Below are positions 17,913 through 28,848 of a stretch of 56,809 bases of DNA, piece by piece. Origin of the DNA: Streptococcus sp. HMSC067H01 (GTDB taxonomy: Bacteria > Bacillota > Bacilli > Lactobacillales > Streptococcaceae); NCBI RefSeq assembly GCF_001814775.1, contig NZ_KV817768.1, positions 1 to 56,809 of the forward strand, written 5' to 3'. A program made the translations under genes and the position numbers. Under the pieces are notes generated by a model. It did no database searches. It was not told the origin of the DNA and was given only the letters and a program-made list of their open reading frames with translations. The stretch's first letter is position 1, and each line of letters opens with the position of its first letter.

Positions 17913-18707
17913 TTAGGATTTTAATAAAAATAGGATTGCGCCCAATAGACATACAAAGAAAAGGGCTAGACTATCTTTATTCATCCAATTCAACTGTCGA
18001 TACTGACTACGTCCATGACCACCCTGATAACCTCTAGCCTCCATAGCAGTAGCCAAAGAGTCCGCTCTTTTCAAACTCGTAGCAAATAAAGGAATCAAAA
18101 TAGGAATCATGGCCTTTACCTTCTGGACAATATTCCCTTCTCCAAAATCAACTCCACGCGCCTTTTGGGCATTCATAATTCGAATGGTATCATCCATCAA
18201 GGTTGGTACAAAACGTAAACTCATTGAGAGCATAAGCCCAATCTCATGAACTGGAACCTTAAATCTTTTTAACGGCCCTAACAAGGATTCAACTGCCGTC
18301 GCTAAACTAAGAGGCATGGTTGTCAAGGTTAGTAAGGTTGAGAAAAAAATAATCAACACAAAGCGACAACAAATAATTCCCGCCTGCTCTAAACCATGAC
18401 TAGTAACTTTCAGAAAGCCCACTTCATACAAAACATCCCCACCCGAAATGAAGAACAATTGGAAAAGAGTTGTAAAAGCAATCAGAAAAAACATAGACTG
18501 CAAGCCTTTTATAAAAAAAGACAAGGGAACTTCTGATAAAAATACAAATATGCCTGTTACAATGAAAAGTATGAGATTAGTTATCGGATTATTGGCCCAA
18601 AAAATGATGATAATCAATAAGATCATAGCTATTAGCTTACTACGAGGATCCAGACGATGAATAATCGAATCTCCTGGTATGTAACGACCTAAAATCATGT
18701 TATCCAT
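17913..18707 (-). CDS. ecfT: ECF transporter transmembrane protein EcfT
   Basis: A 264-residue membrane scaffold that couples the two ATPases to exchangeable vitamin-binding S components. It has about five to six membrane helices and the two coupling-helix motifs [11 protein letters not shown] and [10 protein letters not shown]. Its start overlaps the end of ecfA2 by 8 nt. A second ATG three codons in could also serve. No S component is encoded nearby, consistent with a group II (shared) ECF module. Confidence 0.94.
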   Translation of the reverse strand: MDNMILGRYIPGDSIIHRLDPRSKLIAMILLIIIIFWANNPITNLILFIVTGIFVFLSEVPLSFFIKGLQSMFFLIAFTTLFQLFFISGGDVLYEVGFLKVTSHGLEQAGIICCRFVLIIFFSTLLTLTTMPLSLATAVESLLGPLKRFKVPVHEIGLMLSMSLRFVPTLMDDTIRIMNAQKARGVDFGEGNIVQKVKAMIPILIPLFATSLKRADSLATAMEARGYQGGHGRSQYRQLNWMNKDSLALFFVCLLGAILFLLKS

Positions 18708-19539
18708 TAATGAACTCCTTAAACTCTTCTATCGTTATCGGCATTTGTTTAAAAGAAACTCCTCGTTCAGCTAGCCTATGAGCAAATCTTGTGATTTTCG
18801 GAACACCCAATTGGATATTTTCCATAAACTCCAGATTTTGAAAGATAAGACTAGGCGCTCCACTCTTAACCAATCTTCCTTTTTCCATCACATAAACTTG
18901 GTCAGCAAATTCTGCTACATCATCCATAAGGTGAGTCACCAAAACAATCGTGATGCCATCTTGATGAAGCTTTTCAAACAAAGTCATCAACTCTTTCCGA
19001 CCAATTGGATCTAGTCCTGCTGTAGGCTCGTCTAAAACCAAGATGCTTGGCTCCATTGCTAAAATCCCAGCAATAGCAACCCTTCTCATCTGACCACCTG
19101 AAAGTTCAAATGGGCTACGTTCAAAGAGTGACTCATCAATCCCTACTAAATCTAATTTTTCACGCGCAATAGCCTCGGCCTCTTCCACAGAAACTCCAAA
19201 ATTCTGAGGACCAAAAGCTACATCTTTTAAGACTGTTTCTTCAAATATTTGATTTTCTGCAAACTGAAAGACCAAGCCCACTTGTTTGCGAATTTGACGA
19301 ATTTGCTTATTGACGGATGTTGGTGTAATTAATGTATCAAAGACACGAACACTTCCCTTTGTGGGAACCAACAAACCATTCAAAAGTTGTAAAATAGTAG
19401 ATTTTCCACTACCTGTATGCCCAATAATGGCCGTATAGGAACCATCTTCTATGGTCAGACTCACATCTGACAAGGCTGCTGAGGCAAAGGGTGTTCCTTC
19501 CTGATACGTATAACTAACATTGTCTAGAATAATTCCCAT
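18700..19539 (-). CDS. ecfA2: ECF transporter ATPase EcfA2
   Basis: A 279-residue ABC ATPase of the group II ECF vitamin/metal transporter. Walker A is [10 protein letters not shown], the signature [13 protein letters not shown], Walker [13 protein letters not shown] and the switch histidine is in VLVTHLMDD. The gene overlaps ecfA1 by 16 nt and ecfT by 8 nt, so the three are coupled. The EPTAGLD Walker B form is usual for the A2 subunit. Confidence 0.95.
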   Translation of the reverse strand: MGIILDNVSYTYQEGTPFASAALSDVSLTIEDGSYTAIIGHTGSGKSTILQLLNGLLVPTKGSVRVFDTLITPTSVNKQIRQIRKQVGLVFQFAENQIFEETVLKDVAFGPQNFGVSVEEAEAIAREKLDLVGIDESLFERSPFELSGGQMRRVAIAGILAMEPSILVLDEPTAGLDPIGRKELMTLFEKLHQDGITIVLVTHLMDDVAEFADQVYVMEKGRLVKSGAPSLIFQNLEFMENIQLGVPKITRFAHRLAERGVSFKQMPITIEEFKEFING

Positions 19540-20351
19540 AAAGCCTCCTCAAGCTCCTCTTCGGTCAGGTAGTGCTCTGGTAATTTAAAGCCACTATCAC
19601 GCAGTGATTGTTTTAATTGGTTGACAAAGGGTTGATCTAATCCAATTTGATCTAAATCTGACCTAGAAAACAACTCTCTAGGAGTGCTAGTGGACTCAAT
19701 TTCTCCTTTTTTCATCACCAAAACTCGGTCACTCATAGCCACCTCGTCCAAATCATGTGTTATGGAAATCACAGTTATCTGATGATTTCGACGAATTTCC
19801 TGCACAATTTTAATTAACTCTAGCCGTCCCTCAGGATCCAACATGCTTGTAGCCTCATCCAAGATTAAAATATCTGGTCGCAAGGCAACAACACCTGCGA
19901 TAGCTACTCTCTGTTTTTGACCTCCTGACAAACGAGCAGGTTCTTTTTTAGAAAATCCAGCCATCCCAACTAAGGATAGAGCTTCTGTAACTCTACGCTT
20001 CATCTCCTCAAGCGGGATTCCTTGATTTTCCAGTCCAAAAGCAACATCATCTTCCACAGTTGCTCCTACAAATTGGTTGTCAGGATTTTGAAAGACCATG
20101 CCAATTTTTCGGCGTTTGTCCCAGACGTTTTCTTCCGTCAAAAGATCTCCGTCTATCCAAATTTCCCCTGATTCGGCCTCAAGTAAACCGTCAATCAAGC
20201 GAACAGTCGTTGACTTGCCACTACCATTATGACCAACGATAGACAACCACTCTCCACGTTTCACGTGAAACGTAATATTATGAACATCATAGTGTTCTTG
20301 ATCTGCCTGATATCGAAAAGACAGATTTTTTATCTCAATAATCGATTCCAT
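19524..20351 (-). CDS. ecfA1: ECF transporter ATPase EcfA1
   Basis: A 275-residue ABC ATPase, the partner of EcfA2. Walker A is [13 protein letters not shown], the Q-loop [12 protein letters not shown], the signature [13 protein letters not shown] and Walker [16 protein letters not shown], whose ATSMLD variant marks A1 subunits. It lies 2 bp after pgsA. The coding sequence contains a parS-like palindrome at 20257-20272. Confidence 0.95.
   Translation of the reverse strand: MESIIEIKNLSFRYQADQEHYDVHNITFHVKRGEWLSIVGHNGSGKSTTVRLIDGLLEAESGEIWIDGDLLTEENVWDKRRKIGMVFQNPDNQFVGATVEDDVAFGLENQGIPLEEMKRRVTEALSLVGMAGFSKKEPARLSGGQKQRVAIAGVVALRPDILILDEATSMLDPEGRLELIKIVQEIRRNHQITVISITHDLDEVAMSDRVLVMKKGEIESTSTPRELFSRSDLDQIGLDQPFVNQLKQSLRDSGFKLPEHYLTEEELEEALWELF
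20257..20272. promoter_or_regulatory. parS site (inside ecfA1)
   Basis: CGTTTCACGTGAAACG is a perfect 16-bp palindrome and matches the ParB site TGTTTCACGTGAAACA at all but the two outer bases. It lies about 22 kb left of dnaA. Confidence 0.85.
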
Positions 20352-20353
20352 AT

Positions 20354-20893
20354 CTAGCGAAAGGTTCCTTTAAACAAATACGCACTTCCCTTGAAATAAT
20401 CATAACCAGAATAAACTGTGAAAAACAAGGCAATATAAAGAGTTATCTGACCAAGCACATTCCAGTGAAGTAGCAAGAATATTATCGCAAACATCTGACT
20501 AAATGTCTTGATTTTTCCAGGCATAGCAGCAGCTAGAACAGTCCCGCCTGTTTCGACTAAGAGCAGGCGCAAACCAGTGACTGCAAGTTCTCGGCAGATA
20601 ATAACTGCTACCACCCAAGCAGGAGCCATATTTAGACCTACTAGCATGATAAAGGCTGACATAACCAACAATTTATCAGCCATTGGATCTGCAAACTTTC
20701 CGAAATTACTAACCACTTGCCATTTTCTAGCTAAATAGCCATCCAAATAGTCAGTGATACTGGCAATGGCAAAAATAATTGCTGCTGTTGTATGTAATAC
20801 CGGAGACGGTCCAAATGATAGAAGAAGAACAAAAATCGGAATAAATAAAATTCTACCAATCGTTAGTATGTTAGGAATATTCTCTTTTTTCAT
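20354..20893 (-). CDS. pgsA: CDP-diacylglycerol-glycerol-3-phosphate phosphatidyltransferase
   Basis: A 179-residue membrane enzyme that makes phosphatidylglycerol phosphate, the committed step of PG synthesis. The CDP-alcohol phosphotransferase motif DG(X)2AR(X)8G(X)3D(X)3D is complete in the segment beginning DYLDGYLARKW and ending FADPMADK. About five to six membrane helices are present. It lies between rodZ and ecfA1 with gaps of 11 and 2 bp, clearly in one operon. Confidence 0.95.
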   Translation of the reverse strand: MKKENIPNILTIGRILFIPIFVLLLSFGPSPVLHTTAAIIFAIASITDYLDGYLARKWQVVSNFGKFADPMADKLLVMSAFIMLVGLNMAPAWVVAVIICRELAVTGLRLLLVETGGTVLAAAMPGKIKTFSQMFAIIFLLLHWNVLGQITLYIALFFTVYSGYDYFKGSAYLFKGTFR

Positions 20894-20904
20894 ATTATCC
20901 TTCC

Positions 20905-21729
20905 TTAATTTGAACTCATTGTCAGTTTAATCCAGCCAGTTTCCCCAGCCAATTTTGAAGTATCGATTTCCTGGTTATCGATTTTCACTGTTACTCCTTT
21001 AACAACTCCCAATGTAATTGTTACAGGATTGTCTTTCGAAATCGTTGTTTTAGCTGTTTTATTATTAGGTTCGAGAGTCACTCCTCCTGCCAAGTCAGTA
21101 TTCGAAACACTGATCCAGCTCGTTACATCGCTAACAGAGAATTGAAGCTCAACTGAATCTTTAGAAGTTTTGTATTCTGCTGCTATCGTATCTCCCTGAC
21201 CAGAAATGATTACAGAAGAGGCTTCACTCGAACTTGATGAACTAGCAGATTGGTTACTACTTGATATCTCACTACTAGAAGTACTTGTTGAACTCACCAC
21301 ACTATAACTCGCTGTAGCTGGCGCAGTTGGTTGTGTTTGAATGTAATTCCACACATAGTAGGTTACAAAAATTAAAATTGATAAAGACAAGAGAACAAAG
21401 TAAAATAGCGGGAGAAATGAATTCTTCTTGCGAATAGAACGTCTACGTCCTGAAAGCTGAATCTCATCAACATCTACTTCCTCATAGGTAATCATACTAC
21501 CTGAATCATAGGCATCTAGAACAATATGTTCATCTAATTCAACTGCCCAAGCATATTTTCTCAAAAAAGATCGAGCATAAAAAGTACTCGGTAGTTTGTC
21601 AAAATCATCTGTTTCCAGTGCCTCCAACAAATCCAGTTGAATATCCGTCTTTCTGTGTAATTCCTCCAAGCTCAGTCCTTGGTTAATTCTCGCAAGGCGT
21701 AAGACCTCGCCAATTGTTTTTTTTCTCAT
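20905..21729 (-). CDS. rodZ: RodZ-like cytoskeletal/cell-shape protein
   Basis: A 274-residue protein with an N-terminal Xre-type helix-turn-helix (MRKKTIGEVLRLARINQGLSL), a basic stretch before one membrane helix at ~105-125, a Ser-rich linker and an external DUF4115 domain (ITLGVVKGVTVKIDNQEI). This is the RodZ layout; in pneumococcus it helps the elongation machinery. An ATG at 21738 is possible, but AAGGA sits directly next to it and is well spaced for the ATG at 21729, which I chose. Confidence 0.88.
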   Translation of the reverse strand: MRKKTIGEVLRLARINQGLSLEELHRKTDIQLDLLEALETDDFDKLPSTFYARSFLRKYAWAVELDEHIVLDAYDSGSMITYEEVDVDEIQLSGRRRSIRKKNSFLPLFYFVLLSLSILIFVTYYVWNYIQTQPTAPATASYSVVSSTSTSSSEISSSNQSASSSSSSEASSVIISGQGDTIAAEYKTSKDSVELQFSVSDVTSWISVSNTDLAGGVTLEPNNKTAKTTISKDNPVTITLGVVKGVTVKIDNQEIDTSKLAGETGWIKLTMSSN

Positions 21730-21766
21730 ACTTAACATTCCTTCTTTCTAGTGTATTTTTTAGCGA

Positions 21767-23050
21767 TTATATCGGAAAAATTGTACAATCAACCATGTCG
21801 CTATTATCTATCAAATCATGTCCTGCTTCTAGAACATCCTCTAGAGTAATTTCCTGCAAAAGTTTAGGAAGGTCAAACAGGGTCGAACCTGTCTTAGTTG
21901 GATGATACTGAGTGGCAATATATTCTAGGGAATCCATGCTATGAAGAAATTCTCCATACATCTCAGTTTTTACAATATCCAAGTGATCCTCAGTTACATC
22001 CTCATCTTTCATAAAATTACGAATAGCTTTACGAAATTGATGAGAAAGTGCCACAGGTTCCCTTGTATCCATTGTCAACATCGTAAAGTGGAAACGAGGA
22101 TCCACTTCTATTTCTAGAGATAAAGAAGCATCCAGTTTACCAGACTCATATAATCTTTGAAATCTTTGTGAAGTCCAACCAAACATCATTGTAAACAACA
22201 ATTTCAATAAAAGATGATAACGATATTGATCTCGATTTCCGATATCTTCATTTCCTCTAATACCAATCGCTAATTTTGGAGAAGCCACGTCCATCCGTAA
22301 ACTTTCAGTAGTCTTTACAGGATGTAAAGGTATTTGTTCTCTTTTAAACTCATGCTTTTTCTCTTGAAGATAAGATTTCTTAGTAAAATAATCTTCAAGA
22401 AGTTCAAGTTTAAAATTACCGACCAAAAAGATATTACTATTGACAGGTCTGTAAAACTCTTTAAAGTTCTCTTTCAAATCCTCCAGACAAATAGCATCAA
22501 TGGAGTTTTCACTACCGACAATATCTGAAGCTAAAGGACTTTCTGGATAGAGATTTGCCAGAGTATTGAAAAATAGACAAGAATCTGGATCATCCTGATA
22601 CATCTCTCTTTCCTGCTGAATGATATCTTTTTCGCGCTCCACTGATTCTTCAGTTATATTGAAGGTAGTGACAAGTTCTTCAAGTAAATCTAAGCACTCT
22701 AGAACATTTTCGGAAGTCGAGAAAAGATAGCTAGTATTTGTAAAGCTCGTAAAGGCATTACTTTCAGCCCCTAGCTCTGTAAAAGCTGCCATAACATCTC
22801 CAGAATCTTCTCTTTCAAAAAGCTTATGCTCTAAGAAATGAGCAATCCCTTGTGGATATTGTTGCAAGCCCTTATCATCTACTGTAAACCTTGTGTCAAC
22901 AGAACCGACTTGAACACTCACAACTCCATAAACCTCGTTAAAGTCCTTTTTAGGTAGTAAAGTAACTGTCAAACCATTTTCTAAGCTAGTTTGATACAAA
23001 GTTTCTTTTACAGCAGGATAATATTTCTTTTGAAAAGTAGGTCTGGTCAT
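21767..23050 (-). CDS. yfmH: M16 family peptidase YfmH
   Basis: A 427-residue protein of the insulinase (M16) family. The inverted zinc motif HxxEH is present (GIAHFLEHKLF) and a downstream Glu-rich segment (VEREKDIIQQEREMYQDD) supplies the third ligand. In Bacillus the YfmF/YfmH pair is linked to EF-P modification; the streptococcal substrate is unknown. The ATG overlaps the yfmF stop by 4 nt, so the catalytic and non-catalytic subunits are made together. Confidence 0.88.
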   Translation of the reverse strand: MTRPTFQKKYYPAVKETLYQTSLENGLTVTLLPKKDFNEVYGVVSVQVGSVDTRFTVDDKGLQQYPQGIAHFLEHKLFEREDSGDVMAAFTELGAESNAFTSFTNTSYLFSTSENVLECLDLLEELVTTFNITEESVEREKDIIQQEREMYQDDPDSCLFFNTLANLYPESPLASDIVGSENSIDAICLEDLKENFKEFYRPVNSNIFLVGNFKLELLEDYFTKKSYLQEKKHEFKREQIPLHPVKTTESLRMDVASPKLAIGIRGNEDIGNRDQYRYHLLLKLLFTMMFGWTSQRFQRLYESGKLDASLSLEIEVDPRFHFTMLTMDTREPVALSHQFRKAIRNFMKDEDVTEDHLDIVKTEMYGEFLHSMDSLEYIATQYHPTKTGSTLFDLPKLLQEITLEDVLEAGHDLIDNSDMVDCTIFPI

Positions 23051-24297
23051 TCTGCTCCTTCCATAAAATAAATAGCCTGCAACTTAAAACTGTTTGCTGC
23101 TTCACAAATTGCTTCTCTATCAACTTGTTCGAGTTTATCGATTAAAGTTTTTGTATCAAGATTTGCTTTCCCAAAAAAGGTTGACAGATAATATTTATCG
23201 ACAATAGAATCTTGATTATCCTGAGCTAGTAGTAAGGATCGACGAATCATTTGTTTAGTCTGATCAATTTCCTTATCTGTAAACTTGCCATTTTTTATGT
23301 CAAGCAACTGATGATTCATCAATTTTCTTACTTTATTTCGATTTTGCCGATCAATTCCAGCAAACAATCGTAAAAATCCACTAAAGAGATCCAAGTGACT
23401 CGATACCGTATAGGCCAACCCTTCTTTTTCTCGTACTTGGGTAAATAGTTTCGAATGAGGAAAGGCTCCTAAAAGACCATTGACAAGAAGCACTGCCATC
23501 TGCTCTTCATCACCATACCCCACTGGACTATGGTACCCCATCTCTAAAACAGACTGTCCCAATCTCTTTCTAACAATACCTTCTTTAAGAATATTAGAAT
23601 AGGGTTGCTGGTATTGAATATTTACAGATGAATTACGACCTGTTAACGATAATTTTTTCAAATACTCTAAAACTTCAATTTCATTAAAATCTCCTAAGAA
23701 GAAAATATCTATTTGATCTTCTTTCATCATTTTTTGAAAACTTGAAAAACAAGTTTTAGAAGTCTCTTCTGAAATTCTAGAAATCAAATCTTTAGGAACT
23801 AACTGCATTGATTCTTCTTGGAAAAAAAATTGATCTAATTCTTTATGAGCAAAAAAGAAGGGATCTTCTAGCTCTGACTCTAGTCTTGATAAGACCTGTT
23901 TTTTCTCAATTTCAAAGGTTTTCTTTTCAAATCCAACATCATCAATCAACGGAAAGAATAGGACCTGATTTAACAATTCTAAAATTTTAGAAGTTAATAC
24001 GTTTTTCTTACTTAAAAATTCATCACGCACATAGGAAATACTCAAATCCACAAGATAACTTTGTCCTCTTCGATAGGCGTGCGCTGACAAATCAGTTCCA
24101 TACAAGGTTGCTAAACGTTTTCGAAACAGTTGAGCAGTTGGATAACTTTGGTTGGCAGTTTCAAGCATACTGGCACTTAACATGCGACTTGAAATTGAAT
24201 CCAAAGACAATGGAGCTGTGAAACGCACAGTAATTTTATTAGTTTTAAATTTTTTTGATTGGATAAAATGCACTGCAATTCCAGGTACTAACTCCAT
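23047..24297 (-). CDS. yfmF: M16 family peptidase-like subunit YfmF (no zinc motif)
   Basis: A 416-residue M16-like protein paired with YfmH. It aligns with the fold (RMLSASMLETANQSYPTAQ, GLLGAFPHSKLFTQVREKEGLAYTV) but has no HxxEH, so it is probably the non-catalytic partner that binds substrate, as in mitochondrial processing peptidase. It is the first gene of the long minus operon through ecfT and perhaps mreCD. The RBS is strong (GGAGG) and the promoter has an extended -10. Confidence 0.87.
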   Translation of the reverse strand: MELVPGIAVHFIQSKKFKTNKITVRFTAPLSLDSISSRMLSASMLETANQSYPTAQLFRKRLATLYGTDLSAHAYRRGQSYLVDLSISYVRDEFLSKKNVLTSKILELLNQVLFFPLIDDVGFEKKTFEIEKKQVLSRLESELEDPFFFAHKELDQFFFQEESMQLVPKDLISRISEETSKTCFSSFQKMMKEDQIDIFFLGDFNEIEVLEYLKKLSLTGRNSSVNIQYQQPYSNILKEGIVRKRLGQSVLEMGYHSPVGYGDEEQMAVLLVNGLLGAFPHSKLFTQVREKEGLAYTVSSHLDLFSGFLRLFAGIDRQNRNKVRKLMNHQLLDIKNGKFTDKEIDQTKQMIRRSLLLAQDNQDSIVDKYYLSTFFGKANLDTKTLIDKLEQVDREAICEAANSFKLQAIYFMEGAE

Positions 24298-24325
24298 CGC
24301 TTACCTCCTTCTACATAGAGTTCTA

Positions 24326-24334
24326 TTATACCAT
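24326..24334 (-). promoter_or_regulatory. Extended -10 promoter of the yfmF operon
   Basis: On minus the sequence TGGTATAAT is seen about 30 bp before the yfmF ATG, without a clear -35. A cre-like sequence ATGAAAGCGATTTTA (24377-24391, one mismatch) lies about 50 bp further upstream, between this and the divergent yaaA promoter. Confidence 0.6.
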
Positions 24335-24429
24335 GAAAAGAGAAATTTTTCTTGTTCTCTTTACCCCTTTTAGAATTAAAATCGCTTTCATTTATAACGA
24401 ATTTACCTCTGCCATTTCAAGGTAAAATA

Positions 24430-24438
24430 TGGTATAAT
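24430..24438 (+). promoter_or_regulatory. Extended -10 promoter of yaaA-recF
   Basis: TGGTATAAT precedes the yaaA ATG by about 20 bp; the -35 is weak. It mirrors the divergent yfmF promoter. Confidence 0.6.
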
Positions 24439-24458
24439 ACCAAAGATTGAGGTGAACT

Positions 24459-24827
24459 ATGGAATACAAATTATTTGAAGAATTTATCACTCTCCAAGCT
24501 CTCTTGAAAGAACTTGGTATTATACACAGTGGCGGAGCTATTAAATCCTTTTTGGCTGACCATCTTGTCTACTTTAATGGTGAATTGGAAAATCGTCGTG
24601 GGAAAAAAGTAAGAATCGGAGACTCCATCGACATTCCTGATTTGAAAATTCACATCATTTTGACTCAACCTAGTCAAGAAGAACAGGAAGAATATCTTCA
24701 AGACAAACTTGAGAGAGAGCGTGTGGCTAAACTTGTCAAAGAAATGAATAAAAAGGTACAAAAAAAGCCAGCGAAAAAGAACCCGTCAACAAAAGCAAAA
24801 CCTGCACCACGTTTCCCAGGTAGATAA
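24459..24827 (+). CDS. yaaA: S4-domain RNA-binding protein YaaA
   Basis: A 122-residue protein with an S4 RNA-binding domain ([22 protein letters not shown], then [19 protein letters not shown]) and a lysine/proline-rich basic tail. It corresponds to the small S4 protein found next to recF in many Firmicutes, proposed to act in ribosome assembly. It is 2 bp upstream of recF and cotranscribed. Confidence 0.88.
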   Translation: MEYKLFEEFITLQALLKELGIIHSGGAIKSFLADHLVYFNGELENRRGKKVRIGDSIDIPDLKIHIILTQPSQEEQEEYLQDKLERERVAKLVKEMNKKVQKKPAKKNPSTKAKPAPRFPGR

Positions 24828-24829
24828 GT

Positions 24830-25921
24830 ATGTGGCTAAAAAATTTATCCATCAAGCAATTTAGAAACTATCAGGATACTGAAATTGAATTTAATCCTAA
24901 ATTGAATGTATTTGTTGGTCGAAATGCACAAGGCAAAACCAATCTTCTGGAAAGTATTTACTTTTTAGCTTTAACTAGAAGTCATCGGACAAAGACAGAT
25001 AAGAATTTAATTCAATTTGAAGAAGAACAACTTCAAGTTTCTGGAATTCTTCAAAAACGAACGACTACTGTTCCACTTGAGATTGACTTAACCCCAAAAG
25101 GTCGGATTACTAAAGTCAATCACTTAAAGCAAGCTCGGCTATCTGACTATATTGGACACATGAATGTTGTTCTATTTGCACCCGAAGATTTACAACTTGT
25201 CAAAGGAGCTCCAGCTATCCGACGTAAGTTTATAGATATGGAGCTAGGGCAAATCAAACCCATATACTTGTCAGACTTGTCAAGCTACAACCATGTGCTC
25301 AAACAAAGAAATACCTACTTAAAGTCAGCGAATCAGATTGATGAAACCTTTTTATCTGTTCTGGATGACCAGCTAGTAGACTATGGTTGTCGAGTGATGG
25401 TCCACAGAGAAGAATTTATCAAAAAAATGGAGTCTTTTGGTCGTGAAAAGCACTTTGATATTTCAGACCAATTAGAAGAACTGTCAATACTCTATCAACC
25501 ATCTGTAAACTTCACTGACAAGGAACACCTAGCAGAATCTTTCTATGCAGCTCTTCAAAAAAGTAGAGCAAGAGATTTATTTAAGAAGAACACTGGAGTT
25601 GGTCCTCATAGAGATGATATGATTTTCTTAATCAACGGTATAGAAGCAAGTTTTGGCAGTCAAGGACAGCATCGTAGCCTTGTCCTCTCTATCAAACTAG
25701 CTGAAATCGAGTTGATGGAAAACATCACCAAGGAAGCGCCTATTCTTTTACTTGACGATGTTATGAGTGAACTTGACAATAATCGTCAACTTAAATTATT
25801 AGAGACTATCTCTCATAACATTCAAACCTTTATTACTACCACTAGTTTAGAGCATCTTCAAAACTTGCCTGATAATCTCAGTGTATTTACAGTAAAAGAT
25901 GGTCAATTATCTGTAAACTAA
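24830..25921 (+). CDS. recF: DNA repair and recombination protein RecF
   Basis: A 363-residue SMC-like ATPase that loads RecA at gaps with RecO and RecR. Walker A is GRNAQGKT (30-37), the ABC-type signature lies in [19 protein letters not shown] and Walker B is [12 protein letters not shown]. In this genus recF is about 16 kb from dnaN rather than beside it. It follows yaaA by 2 bp and ends at a strong bidirectional terminator. Confidence 0.96.
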   Translation: MWLKNLSIKQFRNYQDTEIEFNPKLNVFVGRNAQGKTNLLESIYFLALTRSHRTKTDKNLIQFEEEQLQVSGILQKRTTTVPLEIDLTPKGRITKVNHLKQARLSDYIGHMNVVLFAPEDLQLVKGAPAIRRKFIDMELGQIKPIYLSDLSSYNHVLKQRNTYLKSANQIDETFLSVLDDQLVDYGCRVMVHREEFIKKMESFGREKHFDISDQLEELSILYQPSVNFTDKEHLAESFYAALQKSRARDLFKKNTGVGPHRDDMIFLINGIEASFGSQGQHRSLVLSIKLAEIELMENITKEAPILLLDDVMSELDNNRQLKLLETISHNIQTFITTTSLEHLQNLPDNLSVFTVKDGQLSVN

Positions 25922-25943
25922 TATTTACAACATTGTAAACAAT

Positions 25944-25974
25944 AAAAAATCTCCTGTTCAACAGGAGATTTTTT
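25944..25974. terminator. Bidirectional terminator between recF and guaB
   Basis: A 14-bp stem, AAAAAATCTCCTGT and its complement around TCA, with A-run and T-run flanks serves both converging genes. Confidence 0.9.
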
Positions 25975-25975
25975 A

Positions 25976-27505
<1,530 letters not shown>

Positions 27506-27507
27506 CT

Positions 27508-27535
27508 ATCATACCATTCTATGAAAATTTGTCAA
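27508..27535 (-). promoter_or_regulatory. guaB promoter
   Basis: On minus: TTGACA (27530-27535), 16-bp spacer ending TGG, TATGAT (27508-27513). The consensus -35 with extended -10 suggests strong expression. Confidence 0.8.
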
Positions 27536-27556
27536 TTATATTGATAATAGATAATA

Positions 27557-27597
27557 TAAAAAAACTATCCCTTTAATTTTAAAGAAGAGATAGTTTT
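27557..27597 (-). terminator. Terminator after trpS
   Basis: AAACTATC pairs with GATAGTTT, extended by an imperfect inner stem. On minus it is followed by TTTTTTTATA. Confidence 0.75.
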
Positions 27598-27616
27598 AGA
27601 GTTCATATTTTATCTA

Positions 27617-28642
27617 TTAATGAAAGTAATTTAGCCCCATTGCTGCTTTTACCTCTGAGAGTGTTTGTCCTGCAACTTCTCGAGCTTGTTCACTACCTTT
27701 TTGCAACATATTATAAACTTCACCCATATCTTTAGCAAACTCAAGACGGCGTTCACGGATTGGACCAAGTTCACGTTCTAGGATTTCAAGTAGATAACGT
27801 TTAGTCTTGACATCACCTAGACCACCACGTTGATAATGCTCTTTCATTTCAGCAATTTCTTGAGCATCTTCTGGACGTCCGAAAACATCTAAGTAGTGGA
27901 AAACCATATTGCCCTCAATCTTACCTGGATCTTCCACACGAATATGATCTGGATCTGTATACATACTCATTACTTTCTTACGCAAGGTATCTGCATCATC
28001 TGACAAGTAGATACCATTATTAAGCGATTTAGACATTTTAGCATTACCATCAAGACCAGGTAAGCGACCTGCTCCTTCATTTTCAGGATAAATTCCTTCT
28101 GGCTCTACTAAAACATCACAGTTGTAGGCATGATTGAAAGAACGCACAATCTCACGCGTTTGTTCAATCATCGGTTTTTGATCTGTACCTACAGGAACAT
28201 AATTAGCCTTGAAAGCTGTGATATCTGCTGCTTGAGCAACCGGATAAACTAAAAATCCAGTTGGAATGCTTTCTCCAAAGCCTTTCTGAGCAATTTCTGT
28301 CTTGACTGTTGGGTTTCGTTCCAAACGAGCCAAAGACACTAAATTCATGTAATACATGGATAACTCTGCTAACTCTGGAATCTGACTTTGGATGAAAATC
28401 GTTGATTTCTTCGGATCCAATCCCACTGCAAGATAGTCCAAGGCAACATTCCCGATAGACTCTACAATTGTTTGTGGATCTTTTGCATGGTCAGTTAAGG
28501 CCTGCTGATCAGCTAAAAAAACGAACATGTCATATTTATTTTCTTCTTGAAGGATAACACGATTTTTTAAGCTACCTACATAGTGTCCGATATGTAATTT
28601 CCCAGTTGGACGATCTCCTGTTAAAATAATGGGTTTATTCAT
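27617..28642 (-). CDS. trpS: Tryptophanyl-tRNA synthetase
   Basis: A 341-residue class I synthetase that charges tRNA-Trp. The HIGH motif is at residues 17-20 ([11 protein letters not shown]) and the KMSKS loop is [14 protein letters not shown]. Length is normal. The upstream region is too short and shows no T-box antiterminator, so expression is probably constitutive; a TATAAT lies about 30 bp before the start. Confidence 0.96.
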   Translation of the reverse strand: MNKPIILTGDRPTGKLHIGHYVGSLKNRVILQEENKYDMFVFLADQQALTDHAKDPQTIVESIGNVALDYLAVGLDPKKSTIFIQSQIPELAELSMYYMNLVSLARLERNPTVKTEIAQKGFGESIPTGFLVYPVAQAADITAFKANYVPVGTDQKPMIEQTREIVRSFNHAYNCDVLVEPEGIYPENEGAGRLPGLDGNAKMSKSLNNGIYLSDDADTLRKKVMSMYTDPDHIRVEDPGKIEGNMVFHYLDVFGRPEDAQEIAEMKEHYQRGGLGDVKTKRYLLEILERELGPIRERRLEFAKDMGEVYNMLQKGSEQAREVAGQTLSEVKAAMGLNYFH

Positions 28643-28789
28643 CTTTTTCTCCTTTGATATGGTCCTTTCAATTATAGCATTTTTTTGATAAAAAGACAGA
28701 TAATTTTTAAAATCAAACTATGTCTAGGATATCTATCCAAAAGTAAAGAAACTGTCAACTTCATTTACAAAAAATTGACAAATAAAAAT

Positions 28790-28818
28790 TTGAATATTTG
28801 GGGATTTTCTAGTAGAAT
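28790..28818 (+). promoter_or_regulatory. Promoter of the ABC-F gene
   Basis: TTGAAT (28790-28795), 17-bp spacer, TAGAAT (28813-28818), followed by RBS AGGAG seven bases before the TTG start. Confidence 0.65.
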
Positions 28819-28848
28819 TAAAGTATTATACATAATAGGAGAAAAACA

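Noticed and set aside
28643..28848. Possible T-box leader of trpS
   Set aside because: The space before the trpS start is short, the -10 lies about 30 bp from the ATG, and no T-box or antiterminator sequence is present.
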